47,279 bases of DNA from an uncultured bacterium (GTDB taxonomy: Bacteria; Bacillota; Clostridia; Oscillospirales; Oscillospiraceae): positions 1 through 47,279 of the forward strand of contig CASFCS010000036.1 of NCBI GenBank assembly GCA_949293245.1, given 5' to 3'. The notes below the pieces were generated by a model that did not search any database, had not been told where the DNA came from, and saw only the letters and a program-made list of their open reading frames with translations. Below are positions 23,666 to 31,716 of the stretch, piece after piece (the first letter of the stretch is position 1; each line of letters starts with the position of its first letter). A program made the translations under genes and the position numbers.

Positions 23666-23694
23666 ATCATACAACAGGACGGGGGACGGGTCAA
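23666..23694 (-). promoter_or_regulatory. Promoter of the desulfidase gene
   Basis: On the minus strand TTGACC (23689-23694) and TATGAT (23666-23671) are spaced by 17 bp, leaving a leader of about 90 nt that contains a GGGCGGC/GCCGCCC type hairpin near 23590-23617. Confidence 0.7.
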
Positions 23695-23713
23695 CCCCGG
23701 GGGAGGGGGGATG

Positions 23714-23747
23714 TTTACAGAAAGTTCAGAGGAATTTCAGAGTAATT
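23714..23747 (+). promoter_or_regulatory. Direct repeats, possible response-regulator site
   Basis: TCAGAGGAATT (23726-23736) and TCAGAGTAATT (23737-23747) are adjacent 11-bp direct repeats with one mismatch, preceded by a related TTTACAGAAAG (23714-23724). Repeats every 11 bp on one face of the helix are typical for OmpR/PhoB-type regulators. A possible -10, TGTAAT (23754-23759), lacks a good -35, as expected for an activated promoter of the ABC genes. Confidence 0.4.
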
Positions 23748-23808
23748 TTAGGTTGTAATGGTAGGTTGATACCCGTCTGAGACTGTCATTTGAGGAGGAT
23801 TCAAAGCA

Positions 23809-24861
23809 GTGATCGAAGTAAAAGACCTGGTCAAGCGCTATGGCCGCCGCCTGGCGGTGGACCATCTGAGCTTTACCCTGGAGCCGGGGCGGATCTACGG
23901 CTTCCTGGGGCCCAACGGCGCGGGCAAATCCACCACCATGAATATTATGACGGGCTACCTGGGGGCCACCTCCGGGGAGGTGCTGGTCAACGGCCACAGC
24001 ATCGCCAAAGAGGCGGAGGCGGCCAAGCGCTGCCTGGGCTACCTGCCCGAGCAGCCCCCCCTCTACCTGGAGATGACGGTGGAGGAGTACCTCACCTTCG
24101 CCCTGGAGCTGAAAAAGGTGCCCCGGGGGGAGCGGGGGGAGCAGCTGGAGAAGATCTTGGACCTCACCGGGCTTACAGAGGTCCGGGGCCGGCTGATCCG
24201 CAACCTGTCCAAGGGCTACCGCCAGCGGGTGGGCCTGGGGCAGGCCCTGGCGGGCTTTCCCGAGATCCTCATTCTGGATGAGCCCATGGTGGGGCTGGAC
24301 CCCAAGCAGATCATCGAGATCCGGGACCTGATGCGCCTGCTGGCCAGGGAGCACACGGTGGTGTTCAGCTCCCACATCCTCTCCGAGGTGCAGGAGGTGT
24401 GCGACCACATCTTCATCATCCATCAGGGCAAGCTCCGGGCCTCCGGCTCCGTGGAGGAGCTGGAGCGCACCCTAGGGGGCGAGGACCGGCTGGAGCTCAC
24501 CCTCCGGGGGGAGTGGGAGGCCGTCCGGCAGGCCCTGGAGGCCGTTGCCGGCGTGAAGAAGCTGGAGCGGCGGGACTGCTCCGAGGAGGGGGCGGTGGCC
24601 CTCTCGCTGTGGGGAGCGGGGGACCTGCGGGAAGCGGTGTTCTACGCATGCGCCCAGGAGAAGCTGCCCATCCTGGCCATGGGCTATGACCGCATGACCC
24701 TGGAGGACGTGTTCCTCCAGCTCACCGGGGAGGAGTCCCACTCCCGGGGAGGAGAGCCGGAGGAGAGCCCGGAGTGGTCTGAGGAGGAAGCGGACCTCCT
24801 GCCGGAGGGAGAGGACTCCGCCCGGGACGGGGCGGAAGCTGAGGAGGAGGAAGAGACATGA
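23809..24861 (+). CDS. ABC transporter ATP-binding protein (GldA-like)
   Basis: A 350-residue ATPase. Walker A is GPNGAGKSTT near residue 36, the signature is NLSKGYRQRVGLGQAL near 133, Walker B is ILILDEPMVGLDP near 155, and the switch histidine is in FSSHILSEVQ. The region after residue 220 is an accessory domain, and the last 40 residues are almost all Glu/Asp/Ser, an acidic tail. The start is GTG at 23809 after GAGGAGG. Its stop overlaps the start of the permease gene by four bases. With the next two genes it forms a system resembling the GldA-GldF-GldG machinery first named in gliding bacteria, but present in many non-gliding Firmicutes; its cargo is not established. Confidence 0.9.
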   Translation: MIEVKDLVKRYGRRLAVDHLSFTLEPGRIYGFLGPNGAGKSTTMNIMTGYLGATSGEVLVNGHSIAKEAEAAKRCLGYLPEQPPLYLEMTVEEYLTFALELKKVPRGERGEQLEKILDLTGLTEVRGRLIRNLSKGYRQRVGLGQALAGFPEILILDEPMVGLDPKQIIEIRDLMRLLAREHTVVFSSHILSEVQEVCDHIFIIHQGKLRASGSVEELERTLGGEDRLELTLRGEWEAVRQALEAVAGVKKLERRDCSEEGAVALSLWGAGDLREAVFYACAQEKLPILAMGYDRMTLEDVFLQLTGEESHSRGGEPEESPEWSEEEADLLPEGEDSARDGAEAEEEEET

Positions 24862-26903
24862 CGGCGGTATACAAACGGGAGCTGCGCTCCTACTTCACCT
24901 CCATGGTGGGCTATGTGGTGATGGCGGTGCTCATCTTCTTCGTGGGCATCTACTTCATGGCCTACAACATCTTCAGCGGCTACACCCAGTTTTCCTACAC
25001 CCTGCTCAGCTCCACCCTGATCTTCATGGTGGCCATCCCCATCCTCACCATGCGCTCCATGGCGGAGGAGCGGCGCAGCCGCACGGACCAGCTGCTTCTC
25101 ACCGCTCCGGTGAGCGTGTGGCGTGTGGTGGCGGGCAAGTACCTGGCCATGGTCACCGTGCTGGCCATGGCGGTGGCGGTGTGTTCCTTCTGCCCCCTGA
25201 TCATCGCCCTCAACGGCACGGCCCACCTGGGGGTGGACTACGCCTCCATTCTGGCCTTCTTCCTGATGGGCTGCGTGTTCATCGCCGTGGGCATGTTCAT
25301 CTCCGCCCTCACCGAGAGCCAGATCATCGCCGCCGTGGGCACCTTTGCTGTGCTGCTGGTGCTCTATCTGTGGAGCGACCTGGTGACCTACCTGCCTGAC
25401 ACCCTGGAGGAGCTGCTGTCCGCCTTCGATTTCCAGGGGGTGCTCAACAACTTCGCCTACTACAGCGTGTTTGACGTGGGGGGCCTGGTGATGTACCTGT
25501 CCCTGGCGGCGGCCTTCGTGTTTCTCACGGTGCAGGTCACAAAGCGCCGCCGGGGGGAGTCCGTGGCGCCGGTGACGGCGGCGGCCCTGGCGGTGATTTT
25601 GGTGGCCAACCTGGTGGTGGGGCAGCTGCCCTCCAACCTTCAGGAGCTGGACATCAGCGATCAGGGGATCTACACCGTGTCCGACACATCTGTGGACTAC
25701 CTCAGCGCCCTGGAGGAGGACGTGGAGCTGGTGGTGCTGGCGGAGGATGCCAACATCGACCCCATGCTCAGCAAATTCCTCTACAACTACGCCGCCCTCT
25801 CCAGCCGGGTGACCCTCACCTTTGTGGACCCGGTGGCCCACCCCTCCGCCCTGGAGACCTATGACGCCCAGGCCAACACGGTGGTGGTGCGCTGCGAGGC
25901 CACGGGCAAGCAGCGTGCGGTGGCCTTTGACGACATGCTGGTGCTGGACTACATGTCCTACTATTATTACGGCACCACCAGCTACACCGAGTTTGACGCC
26001 GAGGGACAGCTCACCTCCGCGGTGGACTATGTCACCCGTGACACCACGGAAGTGGTATACCTCATGGAGGGCCACGGGGAGAGCAGCCTGGGGGCCACCG
26101 TCACCGACGCCATGGAGAAGGCCAACCTCACCACCCAGACCGTGACCCTCCTGCTGGAGGAGAGCGTCCCCGAGGACTGCGCCCTGCTGCTGTGCAACCA
26201 GCCCACCCGGGATCTCACCGAGGACGAACGCACCCTGCTGGAGGAGTACCTGGCCGCCGGCGGGCAGATGATGCTCATCCTCCCCCAGAGCGGCGAGGAC
26301 ATGCCCCAGTGGGAGACCCTGCTTAATACCTACGGCCTGGCCACAGACGAGGGCTATGTCACCGATCTCGGGAAATACTACGGCCAGTGGGGGTACTACT
26401 ACTTCTGCGCCACCCTCTCCACCAGCAGCGACATCACCGGGGAGTTTGACAGCGACGCCCTCACCATGCTCTATGCCGCCCGGGGTATGACCCAGGTGGA
26501 GGCCGCCCGGGACACCATCACCGTGGACCCCTTCATGAGCACCTCCTCCACCGGCTACAACGACGCCCAGGAGGCCCAGGGGGAGTGGATCCTGGGGGCC
26601 AGCTGCACCGAGGAGACCGACGGCGGCACCGCCCGCCTGACGGTGATCGGGGCGGCCACCCTCCTTGACGAGGACGTCCTCAGCGTCTACGGCTCGGCCT
26701 TTGTGAATCTGGACCTCTTCATGAACGCCCTCACCGTGGGCATGGAGGACGTGTCCCAGATTGCCATTGAGAGCATCAGCCTCACCAGCACCTACAACAC
26801 CTTCACCAACGCCGGGGCCTGGAGCGCCCTGTATCTGGCGGTGCTTCCCCTGCTTATCCTGGGCGGCGGACTGGTATACTGGATCAAACGGAGGAAACGG
26901 TAA
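24858..26903 (+). CDS. ABC permease fused to GldG-like domain
   Basis: A 681-residue fusion. Residues 1 to about 230 are an ABC-2 type permease with six hydrophobic segments, starting MTAVYKRELRSYFTSMVGYV and including the RSMAEERRSRTDQLLLTAPV loop typical of GldF. After a further membrane segment (ALAVILVANLVVGQLP near 250) comes a large extracytoplasmic part resembling GldG/ABC_transp_aux: YTVSDTSVDYLSALEEDVEL, VVYLMEGHGESSLGATVTDA, LLEEYLAAGGQMMLILPQ. It ends with a final membrane helix and RRKR (near 655-681). In many genomes the two halves are separate genes. The frame overlaps both neighbours by 4 and 1 bases. Confidence 0.88.
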   Translation: MTAVYKRELRSYFTSMVGYVVMAVLIFFVGIYFMAYNIFSGYTQFSYTLLSSTLIFMVAIPILTMRSMAEERRSRTDQLLLTAPVSVWRVVAGKYLAMVTVLAMAVAVCSFCPLIIALNGTAHLGVDYASILAFFLMGCVFIAVGMFISALTESQIIAAVGTFAVLLVLYLWSDLVTYLPDTLEELLSAFDFQGVLNNFAYYSVFDVGGLVMYLSLAAAFVFLTVQVTKRRRGESVAPVTAAALAVILVANLVVGQLPSNLQELDISDQGIYTVSDTSVDYLSALEEDVELVVLAEDANIDPMLSKFLYNYAALSSRVTLTFVDPVAHPSALETYDAQANTVVVRCEATGKQRAVAFDDMLVLDYMSYYYYGTTSYTEFDAEGQLTSAVDYVTRDTTEVVYLMEGHGESSLGATVTDAMEKANLTTQTVTLLLEESVPEDCALLLCNQPTRDLTEDERTLLEEYLAAGGQMMLILPQSGEDMPQWETLLNTYGLATDEGYVTDLGKYYGQWGYYYFCATLSTSSDITGEFDSDALTMLYAARGMTQVEAARDTITVDPFMSTSSTGYNDAQEAQGEWILGASCTEETDGGTARLTVIGAATLLDEDVLSVYGSAFVNLDLFMNALTVGMEDVSQIAIESISLTSTYNTFTNAGAWSALYLAVLPLLILGGGLVYWIKRRKR

Positions 26904-27973
26904 TGACCAAGCAGATCAAGCAGCTGCTCATCCTGGTGGGCGTGTTGGTGGTCCTGCTGGGGGCCTATATCGCCCTGCGGGTGTGGAACGCCGGAGCGGA
27001 GGAGCGGGCGGAGGCCCAGGCGGACTATGTCCTCACCCTGGAGGACATCCAGCGCCTCACCTGGGACTACAGCGGGGAGGACCTGGACTTCCTCAGGAGC
27101 GGGGAGAGCTGGACCTGGGCCCCCGACAGCGCCTTCCCCCTGGAGGAGAGCAATCTCACCGGCCTGGAGGAGACCCTGGCATCCCTGAAGGCCCAGCGGG
27201 TCATTGAGGCCCCCGACGCCCTGGCGGACTACGGCCTGGATACCCCGGACATGACCCTGACCGTGGAGACAGGGTCGGACACGGTGAAGCTGCTCATCGG
27301 GGACATGACCGGCTCGGACTACTATGTGATGGTGGAGGGGGAGGACAGGGTGTACACCATTGACTCCACCCTCATCACCTACCTGGAGTGCTCCCTCATG
27401 GACATGATGGTCCTGCCGGACATCCCCTCCATGAGTGAGAGCAACGTGGAGCAGGTGGAGGTTACCCTGACGGACGGCACCACCCATCAGCTCACCAAGG
27501 TGACCGAGACCCGGGAGGAGACAGTGGAGACCGACACCGGGGAGACCGATGAGAACGGGGAGGCCGTCACCGAGACCACCACCCAGACCGTCACCGTCTA
27601 CACCTGGTATCTGGACGGGGAGGCCCTCTCCGACGGGGCGGTGGACGACTACCTCACCGACCTGGGGGCCCTCTATGTGAGCGCCGCCCACGCCTACCGG
27701 GCGGAGAGCAGCGAGGTGATCTCCTGCGGCCTCACCGCCGCCGAGCGCCTGACCATCGTCCTCACCCAAACCGACGAGGACGGGGAGACGGTGGAGGAGC
27801 AGGTGGACCTGCGGGTGGGCAACGACGACACCAGCGGCTCCTACGTCTATGTCACCCTCAACGACGACAGCGACACCCCCACCATCTACCTCATGAACGC
27901 CGACCGGCTGGAGAGCCTTCTGGACCTGAGCCGGGAGACTCTGGAGGCCACGGTGAGCGCGGACAGCGAATAA
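26903..27973 (+). CDS. Membrane-anchored DUF4340-like protein
   Basis: A 356-residue protein with an N-terminal anchor (QLLILVGVLVVLLGAYIAL, residues about 7-26) and a large beta-rich, very acidic extracytoplasmic part. Repeated modules around VLTLEDIQRLTWDYSGEDLD, LTGLEETLASLKAQRVIE, ADYGLDTPDMTLTV and KLLIGDMTGSDYYVMV fit DUF4340, which commonly follows GldG-type genes. A Thr/Glu-rich insertion lies near residues 200-230. It starts on the last base of the preceding stop codon (TAATG), so the three genes form one operon. It is probably the outer partner of the ABC complex; function unknown. Confidence 0.85.
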   Translation: MTKQIKQLLILVGVLVVLLGAYIALRVWNAGAEERAEAQADYVLTLEDIQRLTWDYSGEDLDFLRSGESWTWAPDSAFPLEESNLTGLEETLASLKAQRVIEAPDALADYGLDTPDMTLTVETGSDTVKLLIGDMTGSDYYVMVEGEDRVYTIDSTLITYLECSLMDMMVLPDIPSMSESNVEQVEVTLTDGTTHQLTKVTETREETVETDTGETDENGEAVTETTTQTVTVYTWYLDGEALSDGAVDDYLTDLGALYVSAAHAYRAESSEVISCGLTAAERLTIVLTQTDEDGETVEEQVDLRVGNDDTSGSYVYVTLNDDSDTPTIYLMNADRLESLLDLSRETLEATVSADSE

Positions 27974-27983
27974 AAACACAAGA

Positions 27984-28020
27984 GCGCCCGGCGGGACCAG
28001 CGGTCCCGCCGGGCGCTTGC
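27984..28020. terminator. Terminator between the ABC operon and the TIGR04255 gene
   Basis: A perfect 15-bp stem (27984-27998 with 28002-28016), three-base loop; a T-rich tract follows on the minus strand (TGTTTTTA) and a weaker one on the plus strand further on. It serves convergent genes. Confidence 0.85.
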
Positions 28021-28032
28021 CCGCTTTTGATA

Positions 28033-28833
28033 TCACATGGGGGAAGGGTCCAGGGCGGCGTGGAGCTCTGAGGTAATGGCCCCCCGGAACAGGGACAGGG
28101 CGTGGCCGTGGAGGGCATCCAGGGTGCCGGGCACCTGGGGACCGGGGGTGTTGCCCCCCTGGGAGCAGTCCAGGTCCAGAATGAACTTCACCTCCGGGTC
28201 CGGCGGGACCTTGGGGTTGTTCACCTTCACCATGCCCGGCCCGGCGTGGATCTTCACATGGGAGCCGTCGGCGCACTTGAGCTCCGTATCCAGAGAGGAC
28301 TTGGTCACGTCCCCCTCCTCCACGTCGGGCTCGGCCATCACCCCCAGGTAGGCGGGCTGGATCAGGGCGCTCCAGGGCCGCCCCTCCAGGTCCAGGGCCT
28401 TCCGGGAGAGGATGTTCACATACCGCAGGCCGATGCGCTGGAAGAAGGCGGGCTCGTAGATGCGGATGAACTCCGCCAATGGGCGGTCCAGGTGCTCCAC
28501 CAGCTCCTCCCAGTGGCTGTAGCGCAGGGTGGACAGGGCGAAGAAATCCCGGGTGAGGTTGATCTTCCACAGCCCGTCGGCGGAGACAAAGGTGTGGTTG
28601 ATCACCGGGGGCGGGGTCTCCACCTTCTGCTGGGGGGTGCCGGCCCCGGTGACCCGGGGGGGCGGGGCCTCCTTCCGGGCGGAGTAGAGGGGGAAATCCC
28701 GCCGGATGGACTCCTGGAACAGGTCGGGCTCCTGGGTCTGGATGGAGAGGATGGTGGGGAAGCGCAGCTGGCAGATCACCTCCCGCAGCTGGCAGCGGGC
28801 GTAGTGATACCGGTCCTGGTTGGAAAACAGCAT
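28033..28833 (-). CDS. TIGR04255-like protein, unknown function
   Basis: A 266-residue soluble protein resembling the sporadically distributed TIGR04255 family. Typical parts are REVICQLRFP at residues about 17-26, FVSADGLWKINLTRDFFALST near 85-105, the Y-x-x-W-E segment followed by EFIRIYEPAFFQRIGLRYVN near 125-145, and FILDLDC near 218. Members have no firm function; they are scattered between genomes, some near defence or toxin genes, though nothing of that kind is adjacent here. AAGGAG precedes the ATG. It is a single-gene unit with a near-perfect promoter and a hairpin-bearing leader. Confidence 0.75.
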   Translation of the reverse strand: MLFSNQDRYHYARCQLREVICQLRFPTILSIQTQEPDLFQESIRRDFPLYSARKEAPPPRVTGAGTPQQKVETPPPVINHTFVSADGLWKINLTRDFFALSTLRYSHWEELVEHLDRPLAEFIRIYEPAFFQRIGLRYVNILSRKALDLEGRPWSALIQPAYLGVMAEPDVEEGDVTKSSLDTELKCADGSHVKIHAGPGMVKVNNPKVPPDPEVKFILDLDCSQGGNTPGPQVPGTLDALHGHALSLFRGAITSELHAALDPSPM

Positions 28834-28919
28834 ACAAAGGGCTCCTTTCTCCGCCGCGGGCGGATATGGGCGGCGCGCCCCGGGGAAAGAGGCCCCGGGC
28901 GGTCTTTTTCTTATCTGCT

Positions 28920-28948
28920 ATTGTATCCGCTGGGGGCGGCGGTGTCAA
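28920..28948 (-). promoter_or_regulatory. Promoter of the TIGR04255-like gene
   Basis: On the minus strand TTGACA (28943-28948) and TACAAT (28920-28925) are spaced by 17 bp. The leader to 28833 contains a bulged G/C stem (about 28878-28903). Confidence 0.85.
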
Positions 28949-28960
28949 TGCGGGAGGGAC

Positions 28961-28989
28961 TTGGAGGGCGGGGGGAAGTGTGGTATGAT
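28961..28989 (+). promoter_or_regulatory. gluQ promoter
   Basis: TTGGAG (28961-28966) and an extended -10 TGGTATGAT (TATGAT 28984-28989) are spaced by 17 bp, diverging from the TIGR04255 promoter only 13 bp away. Confidence 0.7.
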
Positions 28990-29026
28990 AGTGCGGATAC
29001 GGAGCACGGCGAGAGGATGTGAGAGC

Positions 29027-29953
29027 GTGGCGGTGCGCGGAAGATTTGCCCCCAGCCCCAGCGGGCGGATGCACCTGGGCAACGTGTTTGCGGCCCTGCT
29101 GGCCTGGCTGGATGTGCGCAGCCAGGGGGGCACCATGGTGCTGCGGCTGGAGGACCTGGATCCCCAGCGCTGCACCCGGGAGCGGGGAGAGCAGCTGGTG
29201 GACGACCTGGCCTGGCTGGGGCTGGATTGGGACGAGGGGGGGCTGGAGCCCCGGTGGTGCCAGAGCGCCCGGACCGGGCGGTACGCCGCGGCCTTTGCCC
29301 GGCTGGAGGAAATGGGGCTGGTGTACCCCTGCTACTGCACCCGGGCCCAGCGCCTGGCGGCCTCGGCCCCCCACCTGGCCGACGGAACGGTGGTCTACCC
29401 CGGCACCTGCCGGCACCTCACGGCGGAGGAGCGCGCCGCCCTGGAGGGGGCCGGCCGCCGCCCCGCCTGGCGGGTGCGGGTGCCCCGGGAGACGGTGACG
29501 GTGGAGGACGGCCACTACGGCCGGGTGGAGCAGGACCTGGCGGCGGCGTGCGGCGATTTCATCCTCCGCCGGTCCGACGGGGTGTACGCCTATCAGCTGG
29601 CGGTGGTGGTGGACGACGGGGAGATGGGGATCAACCGGGTGGTCCGGGGCAGGGATCTGCTGGAGTCCTCCCCCCGGCAGGCCTGGCTCCACCGCATGCT
29701 GGGCTTCACGCCCCCTGCCTTCTGCCACACCCCCCTCCTCCTCTCGGGGGACGGGCGGCGCCTGTCCAAGCGGGACGGGGACCTGGATATGGCCGCGCTG
29801 CGCCGGGCCTTCCGGCCGGAGGAGCTCACGGGGGTGCTGGCCTGGTGGGCCGGACTGCGCCCCAGCCCGAAAAGTGCTCACCCCAGGGAGCTGATACAGG
29901 ACTTCTCCTGGGCAAAAGTGCCGAAAAACGACATAACGGCCCAACTGCCTTGA
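29027..29953 (+). CDS. gluQ: Glutamyl-Q tRNA(Asp) synthetase
   Basis: A 308-residue paralogue of the catalytic half of glutamyl-tRNA synthetase. It lacks an anticodon-binding domain and glutamylates the queuosine base of tRNA(Asp). The HIGH motif reads PSGRMHLGN near residue 13, RLEDLDPQR follows, a zinc site is seen as YPCYCTRAQR and later GTCRHLT, and the KMSKS motif reads LSKRDGD near 250. The zinc site and short length separate it from gltX. The GTG at 29027 is chosen because GAGAGGA lies about 9 nt upstream and the protein then begins at the usual place (VAVRGRFAPSPSG). A GTG two codons later is possible. Confidence 0.9.
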   Translation: MAVRGRFAPSPSGRMHLGNVFAALLAWLDVRSQGGTMVLRLEDLDPQRCTRERGEQLVDDLAWLGLDWDEGGLEPRWCQSARTGRYAAAFARLEEMGLVYPCYCTRAQRLAASAPHLADGTVVYPGTCRHLTAEERAALEGAGRRPAWRVRVPRETVTVEDGHYGRVEQDLAAACGDFILRRSDGVYAYQLAVVVDDGEMGINRVVRGRDLLESSPRQAWLHRMLGFTPPAFCHTPLLLSGDGRRLSKRDGDLDMAALRRAFRPEELTGVLAWWAGLRPSPKSAHPRELIQDFSWAKVPKNDITAQLP

Positions 29954-29978
29954 CAGGGGGTAGACTGGGGCGTAAAAT
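29950..29978 (+). promoter_or_regulatory. guaB promoter, -35 contains gluQ stop codon
   Basis: TTGACA (29950-29955) and TAAAAT (29973-29978) are spaced by 17 bp. The TGA stop of gluQ (29951-29953) is part of the -35. The 115-nt leader to guaB is GC-rich and contains no riboswitch I recognise. Confidence 0.8.
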
Positions 29979-30083
29979 GGGAAAAATATCACAAAGGCCC
30001 GGAGGGGGCGCTGCCAGGTCCCCGGCGGGCCCCCTTTCGCCCAGGCCCGGCCCGCGTTGGACGGGGCGAGGGGAACGAGATAA

Positions 30084-31547
<1,464 letters not shown>

Positions 31548-31560
31548 TAAGCCCCTCTTC

Positions 31561-31594
31561 ACGGGACCGCCGCATCCGCGGCGGTCCCGTTTTT
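31561..31594 (+). terminator. Terminator of guaB
   Basis: A perfect 13-bp stem (31561-31573 with 31578-31590), ATCC loop, then a run of T to 31594. Confidence 0.95.
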
Positions 31595-31626
31595 GGTACC
31601 GGCGGGGCGCAGGGGGAAAGTGCCGG

Positions 31627-31656
31627 TTGTCAGGGGGGCGGGGGAGACGGTATAAT
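31627..31656 (+). promoter_or_regulatory. addBA promoter
   Basis: TTGTCA (31627-31632) and TATAAT (31651-31656) are spaced by 18 bp, about 60 bp before the addB start. Confidence 0.75.
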
Positions 31657-31716
31657 ATCCTGCATGAGACCCCCGCAGGGGCGGTCTGACGGGATCTTCT
31701 GAAAGAGGTGAGGGAC

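Noticed and set aside
28878-28912. Plus-strand terminator (G/C stem followed by T5) upstream of gluQ
   Set aside because: The shape fits a terminator, but no plus-strand transcript is expected to enter here because the gene to the left is on the minus strand. It is better read as a leader hairpin of the TIGR04255-like gene.
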